Shown piece by piece: positions 39,975 to 49,241 of a DNA stretch of 64,000 bases. The position numbers were made by a program, and so were the translations under genes. Location: the NCBI GenBank assembly GCA_963716865.1, contig CAVQUF010000001.1, positions 62,001-126,000 of the forward strand. Reading direction: 5' to 3'. This stretch comes from AC-32 sp963716865. GTDB taxonomy: Bacteria; Actinomycetota; Thermoleophilia; Gaiellales; Gaiellaceae. The notes beneath the pieces are model-generated. The model had not been told where the DNA came from. It searched no databases and saw only the letters and a program-made list of their open reading frames with translations. Position 1 is the stretch's first letter; each line of letters opens with the position of its first letter.

Positions 39975-41054
39975 TTACTGGTTCGTGGACGTCGTCGACT
40001 GCGGCTTGCAGGGATCGGTGCCGGGCGCAGGCTCATAGCCGGCCGCGTAGGCGATCTTCTTGCAGTAGTCCTTGATCGTCTTCTTCTGCCAGTCGCCGGC
40101 CGCCTTGCTGCGCTGGTTCTGGAGGAGGATCTGCCTGATCGCCTCCTTCACCTGGGCGAGCGGCGTCTGCTTGGCCGGCTGGGCAGGCTTGATCGGGCCG
40201 AGGGCCTCGATGATGTGCCAGCCGTACTGCGTGTGGACCGGCTTGGAGATCTTGTTGGCCGGGAGCGAGAAGGCGACCTTCTCGAACGGCTGCACCAGGC
40301 GCCCCTTGACCGCACCGCCGGGCAGTAGGCCGCCCGCGGCGCCCGACCCGGTGTCGATCGAGTACTTCTTCGCGAGCGCCGGGAACTTGTTCGGGTTCTT
40401 CTGGAGCTGCGCGTAGAGCTGGTCGGCTTTCGCCTTGCTCTTGACGAGGATGTGCCTGACCTGGCGGCTCTCGGACTGCGCCGGCGTCGTGTACTGCGCC
40501 TTGTTCTTGTCGTAGTAGGACGTGATCTGGTTGTCCGAGACCTTGACCCCGTCCGTCACCTTGGTCTGCAGGCGGCTGCGGAGGATGTCGAGCCGGTACG
40601 CGAAGCGGAGCCACTCGTCGGTGAAGCCCTGCTGCTTGAGGGCCTGCTGGTAGCGCTCGTCGAGCTGCTTCTGCGTCGGCTTCGGCTGGCCAGGCTGGTT
40701 CCCGTAGACCTGCTGCTTGTACTGGTCGATCCGGTCGGAGACCTCCTGGTCGCTGACCTTGATTCCGAGCTTCTTGGCCTCTTGCTCGTACTCGGAGTTC
40801 AGGACCAGGAAGTTGGTCACCTGCGAGCGCAGCTCCGCGAGCTTCGCGGTGCCGGGCGCCGGGAACGGACGCTTGGCCTGCTTGTAGGTGTTCTTCGTCA
40901 GGGCGAGGACCGCGTCGTACTCGGCCTTCGAGACCGTCCCGTCTCCGACGACGGCGACGTCATTGCTCGGCACACTGCGCGGGCCGCCCCCGCCGCACGC
41001 GGAAACCGCCAAGACGAGACCGACCCCGAAGAAGACTAGAAGTATCCGTGTCAT
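39975..41054 (-). CDS. PpiC/SurA-type foldase lipoprotein
   Basis: 359 aa from ATG 41054 (MTRILLVFFGVGLVLAVSAC, lipobox Cys at 20). A SurA-N-like helical region (NFLVLNSEYEQEAKKLGIKV) is followed by a parvulin domain: RQVRHILVKSKAKADQLYAQ, ALAKKYSIDTGSGAAGGLLP, AFSLPANKISKPVHTQYGWH. It should catalyse proline isomerisation in exported proteins. ATG 41078 is an alternative start, sitting in TGAGGAAATG just after the mfd stop. It occupies the place of lpqU in the mycobacterial mfd-mazG-eno order. Confidence 0.9.
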   Translation of the reverse strand: MTRILLVFFGVGLVLAVSACGGGGPRSVPSNDVAVVGDGTVSKAEYDAVLALTKNTYKQAKRPFPAPGTAKLAELRSQVTNFLVLNSEYEQEAKKLGIKVSDQEVSDRIDQYKQQVYGNQPGQPKPTQKQLDERYQQALKQQGFTDEWLRFAYRLDILRSRLQTKVTDGVKVSDNQITSYYDKNKAQYTTPAQSESRQVRHILVKSKAKADQLYAQLQKNPNKFPALAKKYSIDTGSGAAGGLLPGGAVKGRLVQPFEKVAFSLPANKISKPVHTQYGWHIIEALGPIKPAQPAKQTPLAQVKEAIRQILLQNQRSKAAGDWQKKTIKDYCKKIAYAAGYEPAPGTDPCKPQSTTSTNQ

Positions 41055-41082
41055 GCAAAAAGCGCCAGGAGCAGGCATTTCC

Positions 41083-44000
41083 TCATGCTGCTCGGCGCGC
41101 GTCGAGTATAGCATCCACTAGCAGCAGCGCTCCGGAGAATTCTTCGTCCCTGACCGAGACTTCCCTGCGCGCGGTCGTGTAGACGGCCGTCTCGACCTCG
41201 GCGCGCAGCGCCCGCAGCTCCCCGGAGGCGAGCTCGAGCGGCCCGATCGTCGCGCGCCCGCCCTTGAAGACGAGGTAGTCGGCGCCGAGGCGGGCGAGCT
41301 TCACCTTCGCCTCCTGGATCGCGAACAGGTTCTCGACCGGCGGCGGGAGGGGGCCGTAGCGGTCCTCCGTGGAGGCCAGCAGCTCGCGCAGCTCGTCGTC
41401 GGACTCGCTCAGGGCCAGGCGGCGGTGGAGGTCGATCTTCAGCGCCTCGGCCTCGATGTAGGCCGCGGGCACGTACGCGTCCACGCTCGCCTCGACCCGC
41501 ACCGGGCGCGCGGCCGGCCGTCGTTCGCCCGAGACCTCTGCGACCGCCTCGGCGAGCAGCTCGACGTAGAGCTCGAAGCCGAGCGCCGCAACATGGCCCG
41601 ACTGCTCCGCGCCGAGGAGATCGCCGGCGCCGCGGATCTCGAGGTCGCGCATCGCGATCGCGAAGCCCGCGCCAAGCTCCGTGTGGTCGGCGAGCGTGGC
41701 GAGCCGTGCCCGCGCCTCCGGCGTCAGCTCGCGCGAGTCGGGGTAGAAGAGGTACGCGTGCGCGAGCACGTCCGACCGGCCCACGCGCCCGCGGATCTGG
41801 TACAGCTGGGCGAGGCCGAGCGCGTCGGCGCGCTCGACGATCAGCGTGTTCGCCTGCGGGATGTCGAGGCCGGACTCGATGATCGTCGTCGAGACGAGCA
41901 CGTCTGCGTCGCCGCGCAGGAACGCGTGCATCCGCTCCTCGAGCTCGCGCTCCCGCATCTGCCCGTGCGCGACGAGCACGCGCAGCCCGGGGCAGAGCTG
42001 CTGGATCTTCTCAGCCGCCTCGTCGATCGTCTCGACGCGGTTGTGTAGATAGAAGCTCTGGCCCTCGCGCTCGTGCTCGCGCTCGAGCGCGGCCTTGACC
42101 AGCTCCTCGTCGTACTCGCCGACGTAGGTGCGGATCGGCCGGCGGCCCTCGGGCGGCGTCTCGATCACGGAGATGTCGCGCAGGCCCGAGAGCGACATGT
42201 GCAGCGTGCGCGGGATCGGCGTGGCGGTCAGCGAGAGCACGTCGACCTCGAGCCGCAGCGCCCGCAGGAGCTCCTTCTGGGCGACGCCGAAGCGCTGCTC
42301 CTCGTCGACGATCACGAGGCCCAGCTCCTTCGGGATCACGTCGCGGCTGAGGACGCGGTGCGTGCCGATCAGGACCTCGACCTTGCCGGCGGCGAAGTCG
42401 GCGAGGACCTGCTTCTGCTCCTTCGGGCTGCGGAAGCGGGAGATCATCTCGACGCGGACCGGGAAGTCGCGATAGCGGTCGCGGAACGTGTTCCAGTGCT
42501 GCTCCGCCAGCACCGTCGTCGGCACGAGCATGAGCGTCTGCTTCCCGTTGAGAGCGACGGCGAAGGCAGCGCGGACCGCGACCTCGGTCTTGCCGAAGCC
42601 GACGTCGCCGCAGATGAGGCGGTCCATCGGCCGCGGCGCCTCGAGGTCCTCCTTGACGGCCTCGATCGCCGTTCGCTGGTCCTCGGTCTCGCGGTACGGG
42701 AACTCGGCCTCGAGCCGCTCGAGCCAGTCGCCGGAGAGGTCGTACGGGAAACCCTCCGCCTGCTGCCGGCGCGCGTAGAGCGCGAGCAGGTCGCCGGCCA
42801 GCTCGCGGACACTCGTGCGCGCCCGGCTCTTGAGGTTCTGCCAGGCCTTGCCGCCGAGCTTGCTGAGCGCAGGCGCGCTCGCGTCCGCGCCGATGTACTT
42901 CGAGACCTTGCCGATCTGCTCGTGCGGGACGTACAGGCGGTCGTCGCCGCGGAAGCCGAGGAAGAGGTAGTCGCGCGTGACCTCGGCGACGGTCTTCGTC
43001 TCGAAGCCGAGCAGCCGGCCGACCCCGTGGTCCTCGTGGACGACGAAGTCGCCGTTGCGGAGGTCGGCGAAGCTCTGGAGGGCCCGGCCGGGCGGGGCGG
43101 CTCGTCCACGCGTGCGCTTGCGGAAGACCTGCGTGTCGGGGAGCAGGACGAGCCCGAGGTCGCGCCAGACGAAGCCGCGGCGGGCAGGCGAGACGGCGAA
43201 CAGCAGCTCCGGCTCGTCCGGGAGCGGCTCGCCGTCCTCGAGCACACGCGGCTCGGTGCGGCGGAGGAGGTTGGCGGTGCGCAGGGCCTCGCCGCGGTGC
43301 GGGAACGCCACGACCACGCGGTTGCCGGAGCGCAGGAAGCCCGCGAGCTCGCTCTCGGCCTCCGCCAGCCCGCGCGCCGCGACCGCCGGGCGCTGAGCCT
43401 CGAACGCGTGCTTCTGCCCCTTCGGGAGCGGCTCGAGCTCCGCGGCGCGATCCAGGCTTCCAAGTAACAGACTGTTACTAAGTCCGGGTTCGGCCGCCCC
43501 GAAGTCATCGGCCCAGGCCTCGCGGACCTCGTCGGCCTGCCAGACGAGGTCGGGCGGGCGATCGAGAGGCGGGACGAGGTCGTTCGGGACGTGTCCCGGG
43601 GACAGTCCCTCGGCCGTGGCCGGAAAGGACGGCTCGACCAGGTCGAGCCGCCGCTCGGCGGCCGGGTAGACGACGGCGCCGTCCACCTCGTGCAGCGCGC
43701 GCTGCGTGAACGGCGAGAAGGCCCGGATCGCCTCGATCTCGTCCCCGAACAGCTCGATCCGGAGCGGCTCGCGTCCGGTCGTGGGGAAGACGTCGACGAG
43801 CCCGCCGCGGACGACGAACTGCCCGCGCTCCTGCACGCGGTCGACGCGCTCGTACCCCGCCAGCGCCAGGTGCTCCGCGAGCGCCTCGAGCCCCTGGGAG
43901 TCACCCGGGGCGAGAGCGAGCGGCTCAGGTCGCGCGTCGGGCGGCGGCATCGCCTCGGCCAGGGCGGCCGCAGACGCGCAGACGAGCCCGCCCGCGGCGA

Positions 44001-44340
44001 GCACGTCGAGCGCGCGGGCCCGCTCGCCGACCAGGTGTGGCGGCGGCTCGAGCCCGGAACCCCAGCGGACGCCCCGGCTCGGCAGCAGCGCGACGCGCTC
44101 GCCGCCGAGGAACCAGCGCGCCCCGTCCGCGGCGTCCCGCGCGTCCGCGTCCTCGGGCAGCAGCACGACGAGCGCCCGGCCGAGCTGTTCGTGCAGCGCC
44201 GCCAGCAGCAGCGGCAGCGCCGGCTCCGAGACCCGCGCGGCGGTAGGCAGCGCATCGGCGAACGCCGCCAGGCGCTCATCCGCGAGGAGTTCCTCGACGA
44301 GCGGGTGGAGGACGGGTCTGGCGGTGTCGGTCAGGTCCAT
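41083..44340 (-). CDS. mfd: Transcription-repair coupling factor Mfd
   Basis: 1085 aa, standard for Mfd. The UvrB-like N-terminus (GYERVDRVQERGQFVVRGGL, FGDEIEAIRAFSPFTQ) is followed by the RNAP-interaction domain (LRNGDFVVHEDHGVGRLLGF) and the SF2 translocase: Walker A CGDVGFGKTEVA, VIVDEEQRFGV, LTATPIPRTLHMSL, and TRG/C-terminal domain GRVGRSDVLAHAYL. Two repeats are translated in the poorly conserved 260-310 region: the 40-bp element at 43592 and the 23-bp palindrome at 43459 (SNSLLLGS). The 5' leader holds a CGGAAC/GTTCCG stem. Confidence 0.95.
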   Translation of the reverse strand: MDLTDTARPVLHPLVEELLADERLAAFADALPTAARVSEPALPLLLAALHEQLGRALVVLLPEDADARDAADGARWFLGGERVALLPSRGVRWGSGLEPPPHLVGERARALDVLAAGGLVCASAAALAEAMPPPDARPEPLALAPGDSQGLEALAEHLALAGYERVDRVQERGQFVVRGGLVDVFPTTGREPLRIELFGDEIEAIRAFSPFTQRALHEVDGAVVYPAAERRLDLVEPSFPATAEGLSPGHVPNDLVPPLDRPPDLVWQADEVREAWADDFGAAEPGLSNSLLLGSLDRAAELEPLPKGQKHAFEAQRPAVAARGLAEAESELAGFLRSGNRVVVAFPHRGEALRTANLLRRTEPRVLEDGEPLPDEPELLFAVSPARRGFVWRDLGLVLLPDTQVFRKRTRGRAAPPGRALQSFADLRNGDFVVHEDHGVGRLLGFETKTVAEVTRDYLFLGFRGDDRLYVPHEQIGKVSKYIGADASAPALSKLGGKAWQNLKSRARTSVRELAGDLLALYARRQQAEGFPYDLSGDWLERLEAEFPYRETEDQRTAIEAVKEDLEAPRPMDRLICGDVGFGKTEVAVRAAFAVALNGKQTLMLVPTTVLAEQHWNTFRDRYRDFPVRVEMISRFRSPKEQKQVLADFAAGKVEVLIGTHRVLSRDVIPKELGLVIVDEEQRFGVAQKELLRALRLEVDVLSLTATPIPRTLHMSLSGLRDISVIETPPEGRRPIRTYVGEYDEELVKAALEREHEREGQSFYLHNRVETIDEAAEKIQQLCPGLRVLVAHGQMRERELEERMHAFLRGDADVLVSTTIIESGLDIPQANTLIVERADALGLAQLYQIRGRVGRSDVLAHAYLFYPDSRELTPEARARLATLADHTELGAGFAIAMRDLEIRGAGDLLGAEQSGHVAALGFELYVELLAEAVAEVSGERRPAARPVRVEASVDAYVPAAYIEAEALKIDLHRRLALSESDDELRELLASTEDRYGPLPPPVENLFAIQEAKVKLARLGADYLVFKGGRATIGPLELASGELRALRAEVETAVYTTARREVSVRDEEFSGALLLVDAILDARRAA
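43459..43481 (-). repeat. 23-bp palindromic repeat, copy 2, inside mfd
   Basis: AAGTAACAGACTGTTACT, near-identical (22 of 23, reverse complement) to 18859-18881. It is translated in frame within mfd. Two almost equal copies 24.6 kb apart, one coding and one upstream of a gene, suggest a mobile or amplified sequence, not an operator. Confidence 0.6.
43592..43631 (+). repeat. 40-bp palindromic element inside mfd
   Basis: TGTCCCGGGGACAGTCCC through GGAAAGGACG. It matches the 24346 copy at most positions. On the minus strand mfd reads it as ATAEGLSPGHVP-like residues in a variable linker. Confidence 0.72.
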
Positions 44341-44396
44341 GACGAACGACGGAACTCGCGGTTCCGCCCCCTCATCCTAGCCCCGGCCAACGGCTG

Positions 44397-44990
44397 CTAG
44401 TTGAAGCGGGCCTGGGCCGCTTCGAGGCCCTCGCGCACGATCGTCTCGACCGCGTCGGCGCCGCGGGCCACGAGCCCGTCGACGTCCTGGTCCGCCGAGA
44501 ACGGCGACAGCACCCAGTCCGCGACCGAGCGCGGGTCGCCGCGCCCGGGCCGCCCCACGCCGATCCTGAGCCGCAGGAAGTCCTGCGTCCCGACGTCCTG
44601 CGCCAGGGAACGCAGGCCGTTGTGGCCCGCGAGGCCGCCCCCCCGCCGCGCCTGCAGTCGACCCGCCTCGAGGTCGACGTCGTCGTGCACGACCAGCAGC
44701 GCCTCCGGCTCGACCTTGAAGAAGCGCGCGGCCGCGCCGACCGACCGGCCGGACTCGTTCATGTACGTCTCGGGCTTGAGCAGCGCGAGCCGGAGATCCT
44801 CGAGCCGCACCTCCGCCAGCGAGCCGGAGAACTTCGAGCGCCACGAGCCGTCGTGCCGCCGCGCCAGCTCCTCCAGCACCAGCCAGCCCGCGTTGTGACG
44901 GGTTCGCTCGTACTCGCGGCCCGGATTGCCGAGCCCTGCGACCAGCAGGTCCAGCGTCGAGGCCTTCTCGCCCCGACGGAAGAGCCGCAC
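44397..44990 (-). CDS. pth: Peptidyl-tRNA hydrolase
   Basis: 197 aa. AGLGNPGREYERTRHNAGW contains catalytic His32 and the binding Asn; LLKPETYMNESG and VVHDDVDLEAGRLQARRGGG are diagnostic. It releases peptides from prematurely dropped peptidyl-tRNA. The GTG start directly follows the rplY stop (TAG GTG), giving a coupled rplY-pth pair as in Mycobacterium. Confidence 0.95.
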   Translation of the reverse strand: MRLFRRGEKASTLDLLVAGLGNPGREYERTRHNAGWLVLEELARRHDGSWRSKFSGSLAEVRLEDLRLALLKPETYMNESGRSVGAAARFFKVEPEALLVVHDDVDLEAGRLQARRGGGLAGHNGLRSLAQDVGTQDFLRLRIGVGRPGRGDPRSVADWVLSPFSADQDVDGLVARGADAVETIVREGLEAAQARFN

Positions 44991-45710
44991 CTAGCCCTCG
45001 GTCTCCTCTTGGTCGCCCGAGGCTTCGGTCTCCTCGCCCTCGGCGGGCGCTTCCTCCTCGCCCTCTGGAGCCTCCTCGCCCTCGGGCAGCTCGCCCTCCT
45101 CGAGCTCCTCGCCCTCGACCTCGATCTCGGGCTCGACGAACTTGGTCGGCATCGTCACCGTCGCGAGCACGGTCTCCTCGGGATCGTCGAGGAACCTGAC
45201 CGCCTCATAGGGCGGCAGGTCCCCGAGCCGGAGCGTGTCGCCGATCGCCATCCCGGTGACGTCCAGGTCCAGATGCTCGGGAATCTCGAGCGGCAGCGCC
45301 TCAACCGTGATCTCGCGGTTGACCTGCGACAGCACGCCGCCCTCGGTCACGCCGACCGGCTCGCCGATGAGCTCCACGACGACGCGCGCCTGGATCGGCT
45401 TGGCGAGGTCCACCTCCTGGAGGTCGACGTGCGTCAACGTCCCCTTGACCGGATCCTGCTGGTACGACTTGAGGATCGAGGGGCGCGCGGTCTCCTGGCC
45501 GTCGAGCGTGACGTCCAGGATCGCGTGCAGCCCGCCGGCGCCCGTGAGCGCCTGGCGGAGGACGCGCTCCTCGACGCTGATCGGCCTGGGCTCCTTGCCG
45601 CCGCCGTAGATCACGCCGGGGATCAGCCCCTGCCTGCGCAGGCGTCGCGACTCCGCGGAACCGCTGCTCTCGCGCTCGAGTACCTGCAATGTCACCCGCT
45701 CGCCGGCCAC
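44991..45710 (-). CDS. rplY: 50S ribosomal protein L25 / general stress protein Ctc
   Basis: 239 aa, the long CTC type. The L25 domain spans about 1-95 (RESSGSAESRRLRRQGLIPG, VIYGGGKEPRPISV) and the TL5 beta-domain about 100-190 (VDLQEVDLAKPIQARVVVEL, LPLEIPEHLDLDVTGM). A Glu-rich tail of about 50 residues follows. It binds 5S rRNA. TACACT (45719-45724) ends 8 nt before GTG 45710, so leaderless. A GAGCGG/CCGCTC stem lies in the gap beyond its start. Confidence 0.93.
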   Translation of the reverse strand: MAGERVTLQVLERESSGSAESRRLRRQGLIPGVIYGGGKEPRPISVEERVLRQALTGAGGLHAILDVTLDGQETARPSILKSYQQDPVKGTLTHVDLQEVDLAKPIQARVVVELIGEPVGVTEGGVLSQVNREITVEALPLEIPEHLDLDVTGMAIGDTLRLGDLPPYEAVRFLDDPEETVLATVTMPTKFVEPEIEVEGEELEEGELPEGEEAPEGEEEAPAEGEETEASGDQEETEG

Positions 45711-45753
45711 GGCGGCGAAGTGTAGCTAAGGGCCCGAGCGGCTCTCGACCCGC

Positions 45754-47139
45754 TCAGGCCGTCAGGTCGGAGGCCAGCTCGTCGAACACGGCCACGAAGG
45801 CGTCGCAGTCCTCGGGCGTGTGCGCGATCGTCAGCGTCCACTCCTCCTCGCGTCCGGGGGTCATGTAGATGCCGCGGTTCATGTTGTAGAGCCACGCGAG
45901 ATCGGTCAGCTCGACGTCCTGGTTTGCCTTGAACGACTCGTAGTCGACGATCGGCTCGGGCGCGAACGTGACGCAGCCCTTGGCGCCGATCCCGACGCCG
46001 TAGCCGGGCAGCCCGTGCCGCTCGATCACCTCCTCGCAGCCTCGCAGGAGCCGGTCCTCGAGCGAGTCGAGCAGCTCGTAGGCGCCGGGTGTGAGCACCT
46101 CCGTCAGGCTCGCCCGGGCCGCGGACATCGCGAGCGGGTTGCCGTTGAACGTGCCGACCTGGTAGACGCCGCCGCTCTCGACGATCTCGAACGCCTCCTC
46201 GGTCCCGCCGATCGCCCCGGACGCGAGCCCGCCGCCGAGCGCCTTCGCGAGCGCCACGAGGTCGGGCTGCACCCCGAACCGCTCGGTGGCGCCGCCGGCC
46301 GCGATACAGAGGCCGGTCTTGACCTCGTCGAAGATCAGCAGCACGCCAAGACGCCTCGTCAGCTCGCGGACCGCCTCGAGGTAGCCTGGCTCGGGGAGGA
46401 CGACCCCGAGGTTCATCATCGCCGGCTCCATGATCACGCAGGCGGGCGGCCTGCCCTCGTCGAACAGGCGCTCGATCCGGCGCTCCATCGCGCCCGCGTC
46501 GTTGAACGGCACCGGCACGGTCAGGTCGGCCACCGTCTGGGGGATCCCGCCGCCGTACGGGAGCGACGCGTAGTTCTCACGGTCGCCGATCTGGTCGTAC
46601 GGGACGCCGATCGAGACCATCACGTAGTCGTGGTGGCCGTGGTACGAGCCGAAGATCTTCACGATCGTGTCGTGGCCCGTCTGGGCGCGGGCGATGCGAA
46701 TCGCGTCCTGGGTCGCCTCCGAGCCGGAGTTGACGAAGCGCCAGCGCGAGAGCCCGAAGCGCCGCGTCAGCTCCTCCGCGACGGCGACGCCGTCCTCGGT
46801 CGGGGCGGCGAAGTGGGTCCCGAGCTCGATGCGCTTCGTCACCGCACGGCTGATCGCCGGATGCGCGTGCCCCTGCGGCATCGAGCCGAAGCCGTTGTGG
46901 AAGTCGATCATCTCCGTGCCGTCGACGTCCCAGACCCGTGAGCCCGAGCCGCGCTCGAGGTAGATCGGCCACGGGTCGCGCTCCTGGTAGGCGGAGGCGA
47001 CGCCGCCGGCCAACGCCTTGCGGGCGCGCTCGTACATCGCCTCGGATGCGGGCGTGCGCTCGTTCAGGCGCTGCTGCTCGCGCTCGGTCAGCTCGGCGAT
47101 CCGCGCCCGGTCGATGTTCGTCGTCGCGTGCGTGCTCAC
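45754..47139 (-). CDS. Class III aminotransferase (glutamate-1-semialdehyde aminomutase-like)
   Basis: 461 aa from GTG 47139. It has MIDFHNGFGSMPQGHAHPAI, FVNSGSEATQDAIRIARAQT (cofactor phosphate), FGSYHGHHDYVM, FDEVKTG and the PLP Lys in DLVALAKALGGG. The fold is GSAM-like, but the active-site details (HGHHDYV, TFNGNPLAMSAA) also fit omega- or beta-amino acid aminotransferases, so the substrate is left open. It is divergent from the acyl-CoA synthetase and belongs with the catabolic genes that follow. Confidence 0.87.
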   Translation of the reverse strand: MSTHATTNIDRARIAELTEREQQRLNERTPASEAMYERARKALAGGVASAYQERDPWPIYLERGSGSRVWDVDGTEMIDFHNGFGSMPQGHAHPAISRAVTKRIELGTHFAAPTEDGVAVAEELTRRFGLSRWRFVNSGSEATQDAIRIARAQTGHDTIVKIFGSYHGHHDYVMVSIGVPYDQIGDRENYASLPYGGGIPQTVADLTVPVPFNDAGAMERRIERLFDEGRPPACVIMEPAMMNLGVVLPEPGYLEAVRELTRRLGVLLIFDEVKTGLCIAAGGATERFGVQPDLVALAKALGGGLASGAIGGTEEAFEIVESGGVYQVGTFNGNPLAMSAARASLTEVLTPGAYELLDSLEDRLLRGCEEVIERHGLPGYGVGIGAKGCVTFAPEPIVDYESFKANQDVELTDLAWLYNMNRGIYMTPGREEEWTLTIAHTPEDCDAFVAVFDELASDLTA

Positions 47140-47183
47140 GCTCCCATTCTGTCTTGCCGAACGGCTATGCGGCAAGCGATGGG

Positions 47184-49241
47184 ATGATGAGCGTGATGGC
47201 GGCCCGGACTGGACGCGACCTGCGCCCGCTCTTCGAACCGGGCTCCGTGGCCGTCGTCGGCGCCTCCAACGACCCGGCGAAATGGGGCCAGTGGCTCGGT
47301 CGGGGCGCGCTCCGCGGGGAGCACCGCCGCTCGGTCTTCCTCGTCAACAGGGCCGGCGGCGAGGTGCTCGGCCGGACCGCCTACCGCTCGCTCGAGGAGC
47401 TGCCCGAGGTGCCCGAGCTCGTCGTCCTCGCCGTGCCGGCGTCCGCGTTCGAGGAGACCGTCGACTCCGCGCTCGCCGCGGGGACGCGGGCGATCGTCGC
47501 GATCGCGGCAGGCCTCGGCGAAACCTCGGAAGAGGGCGCCGAGCGGGAGCGCGCGGTCGTCGAGCGGGTGCGCGCGGCGGGAGCGGTCCTGCTCGGGCCG
47601 AACTGCATGGGCGTCTACGACGCCTCGACCGAGCTCGACCTCTCGTCGAGCGACTTCGTCCCCGGTTCGCTCGGGCTCATCTCCCAGAGCGGGAACCTCG
47701 CCCTCGAGATGGCGCTGCTCGCCGCCGACTTCGGCCTCGGGATCTCGCGCTTCGTCTCGCTCGGCAACCAGGCCGACCTCGAGGCGGCCGAGATCGTGGA
47801 GGCGCTCGCCGCGCACGACGAGACCAGGGTGATCGGCGTCTACGTCGAGGACTTCCGGGCGGGACGGACGTTCGCGCGGGCGGCCGCCGAGGCGGGCAAG
47901 CCCGTGCTCCTGCTCGCGGGCGGTACGAGCGCCCCGGGCGTTCGGGCCGCGCGCTCGCACACCGGCGCGCTCGTGAGCGAGTCGGTCGCGATCGACGCCG
48001 CCTGCCGCGCGGCCGGCATCTTCCGGGTCTCGACGCCGCGCGAGCTCGCCGACCTCACGCAACTCCTGCTCGCGACGAGCCGGCCCCGCGGGCGGCGGGT
48101 CGCGATCGTCACCGACGGCGGCGGCTCGGCGGTCGTCGCCGCCGACCTCGCGACCGGCGCCGGGCTCGAGCTGCCGCAGCTCTCCCCCACGCTTGCCGGG
48201 AGCCTCGCGGCCGTCATGCCCGAGACCGCGACGACGACCAACCCGGTCGACTTCGCAGGCGCCGGCGAGCAGGACCTGAGCTCGTACGAGCGGGTGCCGC
48301 GGCTGCTGCTGGAGTCGGGCGAGATCGACGCGCTCCTCCTGACCGGCTACCTCGGCGGCTACAGCGCGACCTCGGAGGAGCTCCGCGAGCCGGAGACCGA
48401 GGCGGCCCGGGGGCTGGCGCGGGCGGCGGAGGAGGCCGGGCGGCCGGCGGTCGTCCAGACGATGTACTGGCAGGAGTCGCCGGCCCTGGCGCTGCGCGAG
48501 GCCGGCGTGCCCGTGTACCGCGAGATCGGCGCGGCGATCGCCTCGCTCGCGCGGGCCGCGGAGCACGAGACGCCCTCGGGAGTGCCCGAGCTCCCCGCTC
48601 CCGCCGAGCCCTGGCCGGGCGGCGGCTACCTCGAGGCGCGAGAGCTGCTCGCCGAGGGCGGCGTCGCGTTCCCGGACGCGCGGCGGGTTTCGGACGGGGA
48701 GGGAGCCGTCGCGGCGGCGGCCGAGGTCGGCTACCCGCTCGTCCTGAAGGCGCTCGGGCTCGTCCACAAGTCCGACGAGGGCGGCGTCGCGATCGGGCTC
48801 CGGGACGACGAGGAGCTCGCCGCCGCCGTGGCCGCGATGACCGCTCCCGAGGGCTACGTGGTCGAGCGGATGGTGGAGTCGGAGCCGTCGGTCGAGCTGA
48901 TCGCCGGCTGCCGGCGCGACCCGCGCTTCGGCCCAGTGCTGCTCGTCGGCCTCGGCGGCATCCTCGCCGAGGTCCTTCGCGACACGGCCGTCGCGCTCGC
49001 TCCCGCCGAGCCGGACCTGATCGAGGAGCTGCTGCTCGGCCTGCGCGGCGCGGCCCTCCTCACGGGAGCGCGCGGCCGGCCGCCGCTCGCTGTCCGGGCG
49101 GCCGCCGAAGCCTGCGCCGCGCTCTCACGCGTTGCGGCCGGGCATCCCGAGCTGGACGAGCTCGAGATCAACCCGCTGCTCGTCACGTCGACCGAGGCGA
49201 TCGGGCTCGACGCCCGCGCGGTTCACTCCCAGCCGAGGTAG
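47184..49241 (+). CDS. ADP-forming acyl-CoA synthetase, fused subunits
   Basis: 685 aa, alpha and beta parts fused. CoA-binding domain (LFEPGSVAVVGASNDPAKWG), succinyl-CoA-ligase-like domain with LISQSGNLALEM, phosphohistidine loop ARSHTGALVSES, and a C-terminal ATP-grasp (GYPLVLKALGLVHKSDEGGV, LVGLGGILAEVLRD, ELEINPLLV). It interconverts acyl-CoA + ADP + Pi with acid + CoA + ATP. ATG 47184 is chosen; 47187, GTG 47193 and 47196 are possible. The end overlaps the convergent acyl-CoA dehydrogenase by 19 bp. Confidence 0.9.
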   Translation: MMSVMAARTGRDLRPLFEPGSVAVVGASNDPAKWGQWLGRGALRGEHRRSVFLVNRAGGEVLGRTAYRSLEELPEVPELVVLAVPASAFEETVDSALAAGTRAIVAIAAGLGETSEEGAERERAVVERVRAAGAVLLGPNCMGVYDASTELDLSSSDFVPGSLGLISQSGNLALEMALLAADFGLGISRFVSLGNQADLEAAEIVEALAAHDETRVIGVYVEDFRAGRTFARAAAEAGKPVLLLAGGTSAPGVRAARSHTGALVSESVAIDAACRAAGIFRVSTPRELADLTQLLLATSRPRGRRVAIVTDGGGSAVVAADLATGAGLELPQLSPTLAGSLAAVMPETATTTNPVDFAGAGEQDLSSYERVPRLLLESGEIDALLLTGYLGGYSATSEELREPETEAARGLARAAEEAGRPAVVQTMYWQESPALALREAGVPVYREIGAAIASLARAAEHETPSGVPELPAPAEPWPGGGYLEARELLAEGGVAFPDARRVSDGEGAVAAAAEVGYPLVLKALGLVHKSDEGGVAIGLRDDEELAAAVAAMTAPEGYVVERMVESEPSVELIAGCRRDPRFGPVLLVGLGGILAEVLRDTAVALAPAEPDLIEELLLGLRGAALLTGARGRPPLAVRAAAEACAALSRVAAGHPELDELEINPLLVTSTEAIGLDARAVHSQPR

